Source: Eonycteris spelaea (taxonomy: Eukaryota > Chordata > Mammalia > Chiroptera > Pteropodidae). Taken from it: a stretch of 64,000 nt of DNA. The notes below the pieces were generated by a model. The model was not told where the DNA came from, searched no databases, and saw only the letters and a program-made list of their open reading frames with translations. The first letter of the stretch is position 1; every line of letters starts with the position of its first letter. Of the stretch, positions 49,521 to 62,030 are shown piece by piece. The position numbers were made by a program, and so were the translations under genes. The stretch lies in contig PUFA01000022.1 of the NCBI GenBank assembly GCA_003508835.1, forward strand, positions 6,448,001 to 6,512,000. Direction: 5' to 3'.

Positions 49521-49975
49521 CTTTTACTAGTTAGCTAGGACTGCTGTAACAAGGTACCAAAAACTGGGTTGTCTTAACAACAGAAATTTATTGTCTCACG
49601 TCCTGGAGGCTCAAAGTCCAAGATCAAATTGTTGGCGGGACTAGTTCCTTTTGAGGACAGAGGGAGAATCTGTTCCAACCTTTCTCCTAGTTTCTGGTGG
49701 TCTGCTAGTAATTTTTTACTTTGCTTGGCTAGTTCAGCATGTCGTATAGCATTCTTCGTGTGTGTGTGCGTGTGTCCCAAATTCCTCATGTTTAGAAGGA
49801 CATCAGTCATGTTGGATTAGTCGCCCACTTACTCCAATATGACTTCATCTTAACTTAAATAATGGTATCTCCAATGAATAACCCTATTTCTAAATGAAGT
49901 CACATTCTAGGGTACTAGAGGTTAGGACTTTAACATATGGAGTTTTGAAAGGGCACAATCTCATCACAGAAGGTC
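49521..49975 (-). mobile_element. MaLR-type solo LTR (MLT1-like), antisense
   Basis: A strong ordered match to an antisense MLT1-type LTR: 'gctaggactgctgtaacaag', 'aacaacagaaatttattgtc', 'cctggaggctcaaagtccaa', 'gggagaatctgttccaacct', 'tagtttctggtggtctgcta', 'gtgtgtgcgtgtgtcccaaa', 'tcagtcatgttggattagtc' and 'tctagggtactagaggttag'. About 450 bp, essentially complete. ORFs on both strands inside it are not genes. Confidence 0.92.
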
Positions 49976-51639
49976 ATCAGATAAAAATGGACTTAGGAGT
50001 TTACTCCTAGTTCTCTAGTCAGTAACATACCTCCTGACTCATCACCTGAAAAATCACACAAAGATTTTTCTATCCCAACATCATTACCTGTAGAAAAAGG
50101 ATGAACCAACTCTCCTAAATCCTTTCTTATTTGCTAAATTTCCTGCTTATTCAGGCCATTAGACATCTTCAACCATTTTGATTAAAAAATATATTTTTAT
50201 TTGAAAGTGTTCTCTGTAAGTCTATTTCTGCAACACATTTTGAGAGCCATGAAATTTATAAAAGATGTTCATCATGCCTTCCAATATGAAATTTAAAAAA
50301 TACAATTAATTAAAGATTTTCACATTTAAATTTCTAAATTATAGGGAATGGAGAATTATTAAGATTTTTCACACTTTATAAAACTTCAAACAAGAAGTAT
50401 TTTTTTTTTTAAATTGGTGGAATTTACAGCTAGAGCCCCAATATGCCCATCCAATAAAACAATTTCTATGGCTCTGTATCTTATTTAATGTTCCAAAAAA
50501 AAAATGTTACTTATTTTAAAGTAGAGTTTAGTCAACATACTGCAAATTAAATTATTCTCTTAGAGATACACAAGTTATTCATAGGAGAGTCCATCATCAA
50601 ATGGATCATTCTTTTGAGATTCATTAAACTCCCCTTATAGATCTATAAAGTTCAATTCAGATTGCACAGGTGCAGGAAGTTTGTTCTGTTTAAGTTTCAC
50701 TTACATCTTTGATTATGTAACACAAGCTTAAAAAATTGAGCACATTCAGACATAAAGGTAGTAGTATGACAAGTAGGTATTATATAGCACAACTCCTTGA
50801 GGTAAACAGGGATGGATAATTTAATTTCCAAGGTGACAGATTCTTCCCTGACATAAACTAAGTAGCTCAGCTTTAACTAGATGAAATCATTCTTCTTTTA
50901 AAGGCATAAGTGTTGAATAAAGTTAATTTTCTCTGATTTATTGTCTTTGTACAAATCTGCATAAAAATAGTGCTGTGTTAAGGTAATGTTAAGATGCTTG
51001 AATTATTTGGTAAGAGAACAAAAATAATAATACTTTAGAAAAAATACATATGCACACACATATTTCTAATGACTTAGTCTATAATAATAGATTAAAAAGA
51101 TTAATGCCTTTACTCTCAACTTTTAAAAGGATGCATACATAAAAAAGTATTTATATCTCAGATTTTTATAATCATTTAAGAATACTATTTAAATATGTTA
51201 TAGATTTAATTATCTTCTGACAATGGCCTACGCATTATGTGTATTAATACTGGAAATATTTCTTCTCTTTAAGTTTGGAATAGTACCAAAACCTCTTCCT
51301 GATAATGAGCTATTAGGTCTTCCTTAGTATTTATCTCTTCTAACTTAGGCTAAAAATTATGCCTAATTCTTAGTACCTCAATAATGATGAATCATCTCTA
51401 GAATAGTTTGAGTTCTTCTATGCTCCTTAAAGTTTCTTAACCTCTTTTATGCAGGTTAAAAGACCCAAATTTACCTTGAGTTTCATGATTATAAAGTATA
51501 AGTATTTGTAGATTTTTAACTTCATTGAAAACAAATAGAAATTAGTAAGGAAGGGCTCGGAGAGGCAACTGTCACAGATCTTGAGGACTCCTTCACATTT
51601 TTGCTGACAAAAGCCAGATTCATTTATCTATAACATGTT
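49976..51639. other. Unassigned AT-rich sequence
   Basis: No feature recognised beyond A/T runs (for example about 50400). Confidence 0.5.
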
Positions 51640-51930
51640 TTCTAGTTGTTTTTATAGCAAGTAAGCTAGAGAGATGAGGTAAGGCCCCACCTCCCAACAC
51701 CAACCCAGGCAAAGAGCAGGCTTGGTACCACTTACTGTAAAAGCAAGCCCATGCTTCTCCTTTAACACAACCTATTGCATCTGCAAGCATCCTTGATGGA
51801 CCCTTTGCATCACCTCTCTGGAGCCTGGGGGAAACTAGCTCAAGCACAAACTGCCGTGAAGTTCCAGCTACTGCTCTTGTGACTCAAATCCTTTGTCTTT
51901 AACTCAGGAGTCTCCTGTCTTCTCCCAACG
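51640..51930. mobile_element. Possible LTR-like segment
   Basis: A more G+C-rich block with 'aaggccccacctcccaacac' and, at its end, 'tttaactcaggagtctcctg'; the latter resembles the U5 end of some class I LTRs. Family and strand not resolved. The 75-codon minus-strand ORF here has no domain. Confidence 0.25.
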
Positions 51931-52182
51931 TTCATGAACTAACTAGCTTATTAGCTTGTAATTAGGAAAAGATCTCACACTCTGCACAGTTCTTGACAGG
52001 TAGAAATTAGGATATACTCTTTCTCTTTGTTTCTGCAGTTGAATTTTTAGATAGATAAATAATTCATGTCTTTGTACTTCTTGAGGAGCATTCTTTTCTC
52101 ACTTCTTCCCAAGTTATTTTAAAGGGGTGAGGCGACATGAAACAATACTAGCCTTCGTAATACTGCATAATAGGAACTTAAG
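51931..52182. other. Unassigned sequence
   Basis: No feature recognised. Confidence 0.5.
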
Positions 52183-52248
52183 CTCTCCTTAAATTTTAAG
52201 GAGAGAGAGAGAGAGAGGAGAGAGAGGAGGCAGAGAAAGAGAAGAGAT
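52183..52248 (+). repeat. Perfect 11-bp inverted repeat running into a GA tract
   Basis: CTCTCCTTAAA (52183-52193) and its exact complement TTTAAGGAGAG (52195-52205) are separated by one base. The right arm runs directly into a GAGAGA / AGGAG purine tract that extends to about 52248. Confidence 0.9.
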
Positions 52249-53564
52249 TGATTTTAAATTCTCAGTTAAAAGAATTTGGAATGTTTAGAATGTCCATCAA
52301 ATGGAATATTGAATTTAATAAAATTTTGGACAACAAATATGCAAATTGCTGAACGGAACACATAAAAACGAGATTGTTCTGTGAAGTATGATGGCTGGTG
52401 TAATAAATTCAAAAAGTAAAATGACATTTTATTCACTTATAAATTAATATAAACATCTTCACAATTATTAGTCATTGCATACTAGAACTGAAATATTAAT
52501 TTAAAAACATGGTACAAATCTGAAAACTATTATAAATATGCTTTGGTTCCAGACACTATATCCTTTTATTTGAAATGAATTATTACTGTCAAATCTTGGC
52601 CTCTACCCAACTCCACAAGGATTCCTTCAGGGATGAGTTTAATTCTTCTGGGAGGTTTTTACTTTCAGCATTCAGTTCCCTAAACCTACTACATGGTGTA
52701 TGTGAGGAAAGGGCATCTGTAGGAAATATATTTGTCTCAGGGTCTACTGAGTTGCAGTTTCCTAGGGGAGAAAAGCAAGCACATCATGGTACTTCTCAGC
52801 ATTTGATGTTTACATACATGTGAATTATATAGATGTCCATGTGTAACTATAGATAATTTGGTTACATGTCATGGCAAATAGGTGTTTACATTTTAAATGG
52901 TCTTGATCTGTAAACACTGAAACTGCTAGATAGTATTTTACTCATAAATATTATAATCACTCTTTTTAATCACCATATGGTATTACCCAACATTATTAGC
53001 AAACTTCATATCTACTAGTGTTTAGGTCTTCATTCTAATTGTTCAAATGTATTTGGAAGAGCTATAATATGGAAGAAAAAATTATATCGGAGTCATACCG
53101 TAAGAAATTTAATTTTCCAATAGTGAGTCAAATGCCATTTTAATATGGAAAATCCCTTCAGAACAATTTAAAGTAAACAATTAAAATAATTTTAGACCAA
53201 TTGATGAGATAGCTTGACTGATCACACTACCTTACATTTCTAGAGATTATCACTCAGCTTTAGATACATTCTGAAAAAGGAAATCTTATTTATGCTTAAA
53301 GTTCAGAGATACATTGATGATAGTGAAGAAGAAAGAATTAATCATCTTTTTAGCAGAGTTTCCAAACTGAGTTTAAGGCAAAGGGTCTGCAAAGTCCTGG
53401 AAAGGAGATCTTTGCCTCCATAGAACATCCTGTTTTTCATGGTTTTTTAAGTACGTTCCAAGTTTACAAGGTATTATGAAAAACATTTATTATGGTCTAA
53501 TTTGTGCTATGATCTAAAATATGCCATTCAACACAGGAAGAAAGCAAAATGATGTTTGACAAAC
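52249..53564. other. Unassigned AT-rich sequence
   Basis: No gene or repeat family recognised. An 82-codon ORF at 52575-52823 has no recognised feature. Confidence 0.5.
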
Positions 53565-53715
53565 TGTACTTGTCAGAACACGTAAGTTCTAATTTCAACT
53601 CCACCAAATTAGTTGTATGACTTTGAGAAATTCACTTCATTTTTCAGGCTTCAGATTTTCTTATCTGTAAAATAAATAATTTCTAAAACCTTTGCCAACT
53701 CCAACACTTCTTGAT
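53565..53715 (+). mobile_element. MIR SINE
   Basis: Forward MIR: 'cgtaagttctaatttcaact', 'ccaccaaattagttgtatga', 'ctttgagaaattcacttcat', 'ttttcaggcttcagattttc' and 'ttatctgtaaaataaataat'. Confidence 0.85.
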
Positions 53716-53739
53716 TATGTAGTACACATTGTGAATATA

Positions 53740-54060
53740 TCTGAGACATTAGCAATACAAACATGAGCAAGACATGCATTTGTAGAGCTCACTGAATAAT
53801 CTGAAAATCCTTCATGAAGGAACATATGACCAAACAAGAGAGAAGGTTATATTCGGATCGAGCCTTGAAGAATGGCAGGGTGAAAAGCATTTCCAGGTTG
53901 AAGAGAACCCTAAATAATGAGCTGGCTTCAAGAGTACCTGTCTTCGATGACAAGGCAGAATGAAAGTGCAGGTTTTTTATTGTTGATGGTAGTGTTGGTG
54001 GTGATATGAATAATTGGCCTTTGGTTTAAAACTATGAAAGATCTGAAGCTTCTGTAGGTT
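53740..54060 (-). mobile_element. L2 LINE 3' region, antisense, diverged
   Basis: Similar in layout to the antisense L2 at 34978: 'acattagcaatacaaacatg', 'atttgtagagctcactgaat', 'cgagccttgaagaatggcag' and 'aaagcatttccaggttgaag'. Boundaries are vague. Confidence 0.5.
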
Positions 54061-54093
54061 AACAGAGTTGCTAAAAACGAATATGGTTAAAAC

Positions 54094-54740
54094 CATAAGC
54101 TAGATTGGTGCAGCCTCTATGGCAGTATGGAGATTCCTCAAAACACTAAAGATGGACAAGCCATATGACCCAGCGATTCCACTCTAGGTATCTATCCAAA
54201 GAAGATGATAACACTAATGCAAAAAGATATGTGCACCTTTCTATTAACTGCAAGATTATTTACAACAGTCAAGATATAGAAGCAACCTAAGTGTCCTTTG
54301 ATGAATGACTGCATAATATATATAATGGGATGTTACACAACAATAAAAAAGAATGAAATATTGCTATTTGCGACGACATTGATGAATCTAGAGGATATAT
54401 TATATTAAGTGAAATGAGTCCGGCGTAGAAAGACATATACTGTATGGTTTCACTCATATGTGGAATCTAACAACAAAACAAACAAAACAAAAACAGACTT
54501 ATAGAAACAGAAACCAAAAGGGATGGTTACCAGAAGTGAGGGGACATGGGAGGGGAACATAGTTAATACACAGTTGATAATATTGTGATAAGTGACAGAT
54601 GATTACTAGACTTAGTGTGTGTAGGGGGTCATGCTGTAAGTATAAAAATGTTGAATCACTATATCATGCACCTGAAACTAATATAAATCAATATAAGATT
54701 GTATACTGACTATAATTAAATAATAGATAAATTTTAAAAA
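54094..54740 (+). mobile_element. L1 3' end: ORF2 tail and 3' UTR, 5'-truncated
   Basis: The L1 ORF2 end is clear: 'gattggtgcagcctctatgg', 'atatgacccagcgattccac', 'acagtcaagatatagaagca', 'tgagtccggcgtagaaagac' and 'tatggtttcactcatatgtg'. A 3' UTR follows, with 'gtgacagatgattactagac', 'tatatcatgcacctgaaact' and an AT-rich tail. It is less bat-like in its tail than the copy at 9635 and probably older. Frame broken by stops. Confidence 0.92.
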
Positions 54741-55715
54741 TTTACATATGCAACTAAAAAAACACACAAGCTAGAAAAATTAGCCTTCAAAAGGCTCTTT
54801 GGTTCAACAAAGAAAGAAATCTATATAACGATTGAGAAAAAGTAGGTGAATAAAATGAGATCATTTGGATGGAGTAGAATTAAAGAAATCTAGATGTCCA
54901 GCATCATATATCGCATACATTGCCATATGCCTTGCTATAATATGTAGAATTAATTAAACCTTTTTAAAATTATTCATTAGCTCTAAAATGAGTTATTTCT
55001 TGAATTCTTAATCTTTTGTTAATGTTTGCTATAGCTATAATGAAAACATATGCATAGTTTATAAGAGGTTATTACAAATAACTCAGGTTTACAATTATTT
55101 TTAGTATTCATGTTGTTTTAAGCTATTAAAGTGAATTTTGAGTTTTTCCATGCTTCATTCACAATATGCTTTAAAAATCCAAGTTAAGAACTTTCGAAGC
55201 ATTATTGCATAAGATGCTTAGGTAATTTAACAGATATTTTACCAATGTTGTCGATAAGATTAAATTTAATGGTAAAACAACTATATTTTTCTTTTCATAG
55301 TGTTGTATATCTTTTTGGTTGCTATTATGTTGGATTTTTAGTGTATTCGTTCCTCTCCTTGGAAAAGAAAGTAAACAATTTTGTATAAAGCAATTCATTC
55401 CATAGGGTTTCAACACAAGACTTTTTAATCTACTATTTTCTACATTAGGTTCAGGTTTCGGTGTTGATAGGTGAGAAAAATGTGTTACTGTGGGATCGTA
55501 AGAAGATATGGAACAGCACAAAATTACATCGCTACCTATATTTTGGGCCAAATCAAGTTCAACCATATCCTAGCTTAGGGCTATATTAGTTTTCCCCTTC
55601 AGAACTCTGTTACTTGCCTCAAAAAGTACTGACTTTGAAGGGCAGAGAGCTGCAAAGAGTTCTTTCTTTTAGTGTTTTGCATATTTCTCAACCTTGGGTA
55701 TATTTGTGATAGCGA
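54741..55715. other. Unassigned AT-rich sequence
   Basis: A 131-codon minus-strand ORF (55171-55566) is one of the longest in the window, but has no domain, signal peptide or neighbour that would support it. Likely chance. Confidence 0.5.
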
Positions 55716-55790
55716 TGTATATATGTATATATGTGTGTGTGTTGTATACACACACACATATGTATATGCATATATACACACACATAGACA
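55716..55790. repeat. Self-complementary TG/CA and TA microsatellite
   Basis: A 'gtatatatgtgtgtgtgt' block is followed directly by 'gtatacacacacacatatgt', giving two arms that are nearly complementary around 'tgtatac', and then further TA/CA units. Confidence 0.9.
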
Positions 55791-58047
55791 AATTGTTTTT
55801 TAATAATGTTTTGCATAAAAGTGCACAGTAAGTGTTTTACAGAGGACACATTAGACTATGCTTTCTCTTTTTTGAGTTCCTAAGCAGGAATCTATGGCAT
55901 TGATTGATGTATAATTTTGAAATCTGCAATGGTCTTTATGGTTTTAGTTATGAATATGTATGAAAAATCAGTTTTAGTAACTGTGCTATTAGAGATGGTC
56001 TAGGACTATAATTCAATAGCAATTTCCTTAAAAGACAAAGGAACTTGAATTACAATAACGTATGTGTTGCTAGCTGAATGTATCATTGAAAAATAGGTTC
56101 TTGTATTCAGGTACATTTTCGAATAGTGACAATTAATGACTAAAAGAGATATATCAACTCCTAGTTGAATTACTGAAGAAGAAATAACTTCAATATTCTG
56201 TCCACCTATGTCACATTATTTGTAGAAATATTTTAAATCATTATTGCAGCACTGTTCTATTTCTGCTAAAAAAAACCATATTTCTCATCCATCTATACAT
56301 ATCTATCTTGATTGGAGAAGAGAATATATATTGACATTTTAAAAATTAACCTTAAAATATGGTATTCTTTGAATTCTTAATCCTTTTTATTTCTAACATA
56401 GCAACAATTAAATATATTCTGCTGTCAAATCAGCCTTTACTTAACACTTATATGCCCTGTTATCAGGATTAATTCAAGTAAACAGAGCTCAAGATAGAGA
56501 ATACAATATAGACGTTCTAAACTCAGCTGTCCAAATATGGTTATTATCATAGTTAAAATGAAAACAAAACAAAATCACTATTTACTAACACAATGTATTT
56601 TCTGTCTTTTTTGTTGCTTTTGGTTTTTCTTTGAACTAATTAAAATTTGTTTGATACAGACACAAGTATGATACAGACATAAGTATGAATCCACATTTCT
56701 GATACAATGTTTAGCTAAAACCCCTGTCAACGTGCTATAACCATTTCTTTACTAATACACTATAGAAAAAAAAGAGTATTAGTTATGTTTATAGAATAAT
56801 TGACCTTTGTAACTTTCTATTCTATATGCAATAATCTTATATACATGATCATATAGGTAATATATCAAAGTACAATAACTTCCTGATCACGTGCTCAAAT
56901 TCTGATAGAATGGGACAAAATGGAGGGGGTCTTCCTAATTGTGGAATTTCTAAGTCACACGATTAAACAAAAAATAAGGAAATAAAAAACCCCATATATT
57001 TATATATCTGCGTACTCACAGTGAAGAACATTGTTACATAGCCACAGAGGAGACTGGCTAGGCCAACCGTATGGCATCTATTATTTAGGAAACAACATAA
57101 AATGTTAGAGCTACATAATGGAAAACTGTAAATGAGTCAACCTTCTTGACACTCAGACTCTCAGGCACCAGGTTAAAGTCACAAAGGCAAACTGGTCAGC
57201 ATCCAGGGCAAGAAGCCAGATAGAGTATCTAACTACATTCTCTGAAAGAATGTAGCTTAGAAAATGGAGCAGTTTCAGGAGGCTTTGAGAAAGTAATTTA
57301 TGGTAGAATTACAGCAGACAATTGGGGCCTATTCTGACTAGACAAGTCTGTGGGACTTCATTTCATCACTCACAGCAACTGACAACAACTCAAATTATAG
57401 AATGCAGTGAAAAAATACACATTTCATTGAAAAAGAAACTGTAATTAGTCACCTAATATTGCTATTATGTTTTCTATTTATATTGATTCTATTTTCTATT
57501 TTCTATTACATTGATTCTATTATTGTCTCCTAAACTCATATTTTTTAAGTTTTAGTATATTAGTAGATGTCATTATTTACTTACATCTGAAAAAAGTTGA
57601 AACAATTCTTTTATGATCACATTTGTAGACAATCCAATGAAAAATTATAATTGCTTTTAAAAATATTTATTGCTAAATTTAAGTAAAGTTTTTGCTTATT
57701 CTTCTTCATAATTAGGTGTCAAGCCTTATTATGAAGATAGGCAATAGGATTTAACTTTTGTTTAATAAAGTAAGGAATAAAAATGGTAGCTTCATATCAT
57801 AAAAATATAAAATAAATATATAAAAGAAAAAAGAAATAAAAAATTGAGAGTAAGCAAAGTGATCCAGATCATATAATGTGACTCTCTAGAAATTATGTAT
57901 TGAATTTTTATAAAGTCATTGAATAAAAATAAACTGTGTTTATCTGAAAAAAAAAAACTGAATATGTGTAGATATATATTCTCTCTTCAGGCATGTTTTT
58001 TTCATTCCAATTTCTATTCCGACGTTATCATGTACATCTGAGATACT
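55791..58047. other. Unassigned AT-rich sequence
   Basis: No gene or repeat family recognised. 57465-57530 has a short internal repetition of 'attgattctatt' and 'ttttctatt' units. Confidence 0.5.
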
Positions 58048-58170
58048 TAATAGCATAGCCACTAGCCACAGGTGACTATTAAGTCCCTGAAATATGGCTA
58101 CTTTGATGGAGGAATCAATTTGAACAAATTTTTATTTTAATTTAATTTGAATTTAAAAGCTGAAGTGCTG
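58048..58170 (+). mobile_element. hAT-type non-autonomous DNA transposon remnant
   Basis: 'tagccactagccacaggtga', 'ctattaagtccctgaaatat', 'ggctactttgatggaggaat' and 'tttattttaatttaatttga' match a common mammalian hAT-type repeat (agtagccactagccacatgtggct ... cttgaaatgtggct). The right end is lost. Confidence 0.65.
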
Positions 58171-58381
58171 GATATAGTTCTGCTGTTAAACGCAACTTTA
58201 GCACTTTGATGGGATTACATTTCACTTGAACTATTGAAAATGGTGTGTTTTATTTGCAATGTATTCTAGGTATAAAATACATACTTGATTTTGAAGTATT
58301 ATGAAAAAATTTCACTAATAAATTTATATTGATTATATGTAGAAATAAAAAGTTTAGATATGCTGAGATAAATCCAATGTG

Positions 58382-58680
58382 GTTGAACCTTGAACAATGC
58401 AGGTTGGAACAATGCAGGTCCACTCAGGTCTGGATTTGTACTGTATTTGATCCACACTTGGGAGTGTTTGGATGTGGAGGGCCGACTGTATGGATTGGTC
58501 TACACCATTTTATATATAGACTTGAGAATCTGTGGATTTGGGTATCCCAGTGGGTCCTAGAATCAATCTCCCCTAAGGATAAAAAGCAGAACTAAATTTT
58601 CAGGTAATCAAAAGTTATATGCAGATGTTCGATTATGCAGAGGTAGGCATCCTTAACTCCTGAGTTATTCAAGGGTCAAC
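58382..58680 (+). mobile_element. Tigger-type (TcMar) non-autonomous element, both ends present
   Basis: About 300 bp bounded by imperfect terminal inverted repeats: 'gttgaaccttgaacaa' at the left and 'ttattcaagggtcaac' at the right, the right end reading gttgacccttgaataa in reverse complement. Inside are 'ggtccactcaggtctggatt' and 'ggagggccgactgtatgg', typical of this family. The 88-codon ORF across the left half is not a transposase. Confidence 0.8.
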
Positions 58681-60793
58681 TCTATATTATTAATATTAAT
58701 TTAATCAGTTCTTCTTACTGTTTTCGAGGGTTACTAGAAACATTTTAATTATATATTTTGCTCACATTATATTTCCTTTGGTAAATGCCAGTAGAAGAGA
58801 TGCTTTTTTCTATATATTGAACATTGAAATTGAAAAAAAAAAATTAAGAAATAATCTTATCCAAAGATTCTGACAAAAAGAGATTCCAGTCTAATAAAGG
58901 GAAAATAATAATCATTGGGTGGCTAGTCATAATCATGTTGACGAGAAAGAAACTTAGCCACATTAAAAATGAATAAACAAATAAAGAAAAACAAAATAGG
59001 GCTGCTGTCACTGAATATCTTATGTAAGTAGGTATAAAATAATTTTAATAAAAATTACTGAACATCCTTCAGAAAATTTTGTTTTTGATTCAATGAGATT
59101 TAGAAATTTATTGCTCTTCACTTATTTTGTTGTTCTTAATACAGTTTTACCTTCAGTTGTTGACATTTAGTTACACCCATCACTAGCATTTAGTAGACTC
59201 CGCTTCTTAAAACTAGATTTATAGTCAAGCTTGACCAGAATCAAGTATGCTGCCTCCATTATGCTCTTAATTTTTGCAACTTATTTATCTCCCCTAAAAT
59301 GCCCTTAATTAATTTAAAATGAAAAAAATTGTTATAAGTATTGATATTAATTTTTTCTGTTATCCTTCCAAAAATGGATATGATCGAAATTAATTGGTAC
59401 TTAATTTCAAAGTACAGATATAATTGTACTCATTTTCTTTCTTTTTTTTTCCTAGTGATTCTACGATTACTATAGATGGTAAAAATATACTCCAAAGTTA
59501 TAATATGATGCATTTGAATATATTGTAGTTTAATGGACATAATCTTGAATGTAATCTGTTCTTAACTCGAAATAGTCTGTAGTTGCTTCTTTATAATATA
59601 TCGGATTTCCTTCTTATATGTGTATTATGTGTAGATTATAATAATTAACTCCTTCGATGTTACTTGAGTTACCAGTATTTACAAAAAAAATTATCCTATC
59701 AGAATACATGAGGTCATCACAGCAGCTGGCAGTTTTGAGTTGTTTGTATTTTTTACTTCAAATACATGGAAGTCAGGAAACGCTGCAGTCCTTCATCACC
59801 TCCATAATATCATTGCACTGAGCAAGCAGAGGAAACTACTGCATTTTTTTTCTGCCCTCTAGAGAGAATCGAAGTCACAATTCCAATTAATAAAAATTCT
59901 TTCTTAAGTTTTACATAATTTTCTTATTTGCATACTATTATTTCAATAAAATTCAGGCAATAAAGCATACATTTAGTGGCCTAAGAATCCTACAGATATC
60001 TTTGAAGCAAAAAGTGAAGATAAAAAAATTCTTTTCATTTTTAAATGAGTTAAAATTAATAAATGCTTAATTTAAAAGAAAATCAGTGTGAAAAAGAGAA
60101 AGCAGAATTAATCAACTGCAAAGAAAGGCAGAAACAAGAGAAGGAAGTAGATGCTCTCAAGTGTTCAAGTATCCGATTGAGCAATATCCTGATTTTCCCA
60201 AGAGTAACTTCTCAAGATCCCTAACCATCCTGGTTTAATAATGATTTCGGTTACTTGTAAACCAAGCAAATTCAAATAATTCCATAATATGTTGTCTCTC
60301 TACTCTAGTTATTTTAAGTCAGAGTTTCTCTAACTGCCTTTATTTATATTGTCCAGCAGATGTCAAAAAATTGTGTATCCAATATTGAATTTCACTATAA
60401 TACATCTGTAGACATTTTAAATTAAAACAGGGAACCTGGCTTAAATAAAACTCCTTGTGATGCTTTCAATAAAAATAATTCAACAAAGCTGCCAATTAGG
60501 TGAGTTGGACCATTTAAGAACGGCTAAGTTTGCTCACGTACACAGCATGGCAATGACCTGAACCGCAATGTACTCTTCCAGCTAGCTGGTGGCTACAGAG
60601 TTTCTTTGGACATTTATTTCAAGTTGCCTAATAATTTCAGAATCTTAAAAATGCGAAGGGAAAAATTATTCTTAATGCTTGTGAAAACGTGTTAGTTTTT
60701 TATGGCGGCCAGGAGACACGCCTATGCTCAAGAGCAGTTAATGGCTTTAGGCTAACTATGATAAGACAGATTTGAGAAATCAGTAAATAACCA
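58681..60793. other. Unassigned sequence
   Basis: No gene or repeat family recognised. 60500-60790 is more complex and G+C-richer than its surroundings. Confidence 0.5.
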
Positions 60794-60941
60794 TAGCGAC
60801 AAAGCACTAGTGACAATAAGATACTGTTTTTGTCCCAAGTTACTATGAAAACAAACAAACAAAGGTTTTAATAGTTTTTGTCACTATTAATAGTTTAAGT
60901 AGCTTTGTCACTATTAAATTTTGATAGTTTTGTCACTATTA
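60794..60941. repeat. Cluster of TTGTCACTA motifs in both orientations
   Basis: Three direct copies of tttgtcactatta, with gtcactatta starting at 60880, 60907 and 60932 (27- and 25-base steps). They are preceded by inverted forms TAGCGACAA (60794-60802) and TAGTGACAA (60808-60816). The direct copies could be a short tandem duplication. Confidence 0.8.
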
Positions 60942-61689
60942 CATTTAGTTATACTTCAAATTATTCAAAATCAAAATCATCTGTCTCTTTTTAGTCGTCA
61001 GTTCTTTTTCCTCTTAGGATTCGGCTAGTTAAGCACATCAAACCAGTCGTCTTTGTTCTTCAATCAGAATTCATCATTACACATTCTGCACAGGCGGGTG
61101 AGTGGCTGGCTGTAAAGGTATGTATATATAGTCCTCACTGTCCTTTCCCCGCTTTATTTTGTCATCCCACGACTTTTAATTAGTTTCTTCAGTTTTAGGG
61201 TTTCTGTTTTTCTTCCACTTTTTCCTATTATATTACTTGATATTCCTTTACATTTATTCTATAGTTTTAAAAGTACACATTTATGAAGAGAATTATGTGC
61301 AGGTAACAAGAGAGATGGATAATGCTATTATGCAAAATGTATATAAAAGCTCACATTCTCTTCACCTCCAAAGGAAATTAAACTTTACTTATGCCGGCTC
61401 ATCTTTATGAAAAGTATCTACATAAAGATAATATGATACATATACGCTCCCCGGAGACATAAAGGGTCTTCGACAATCTCTAAGACATGACAAATAGTAA
61501 AACTGTCACCACAAACCACTCTGCATGATGCCTCTATTCGCATTTCCTAGAGATCTTTGGATGCTATTTGAGGTTATCTATTATTTTTCATATTTCCCTT
61601 GCAACCGAATTTATTGGGATGCAGCTTAGTTACCTTATTAAATATTCTCAAAATGTAGATTTTTAAATGAGATTGGTACATTTACCTTT
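60942..61689. other. Unassigned sequence
   Basis: No feature recognised. Confidence 0.5.
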
Positions 61690-62030
61690 GTTCTCATATA
61701 ATGGTTCAGAAAAAACATAGCTGCAGTTTCACCAGCTCGTTATGGACCTCAGTCTTTCGGTCTTCTGACTCCTTCCTTAAGAGTTCGGCCCTTGTCGACA
61801 CAGTCAAGCCTTTTGCTACCACCATGTATATATTGCAGGCCCCAGGAAGGAATAAAGAGAATAGGGGCCCAGGGCAAATAATCTGACAGTTACCTTACTT
61901 CTACTCACATTTCATTAGCAAGAACGCAGTCACATGGCCACACATATTTGCAAGAGAGGCTGGGAAATATGGTATTTAGCTGGGAAGTCGATGGACTACT
62001 AACACAAGTAGAGGACGTAGAGTTTCTATA
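61690..62030. mobile_element. Possible old interspersed repeat
   Basis: 'gcaggccccaggaaggaata', 'aacgcagtcacatggccaca' and 'agaggctgggaaatatggta' resemble a widespread mammalian repeat that I cannot name with certainty. The 61-codon ORF at 61701-61886 falls inside it. Confidence 0.4.

Noticed and set aside
49574..49820. ORFs of 63 and 78 codons on opposite strands
   Set aside because: Both lie entirely within an MLT1-like LTR.
55171..55566. 131-codon minus-strand ORF
   Set aside because: AT-rich composition, no recognised feature, isolated from any promoter or exon-like context.
58329..58595. 88-codon ORF that could suggest a transposase piece
   Set aside because: It lies over the left half of a short non-autonomous Tigger-type element; the residues show no transposase motif.
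60794..60941. CRISPR-like spaced repeats
   Set aside because: The repeat unit is only about 13 bases, spacing is short, and the context is a mammalian nuclear genome; a local duplication is sufficient.
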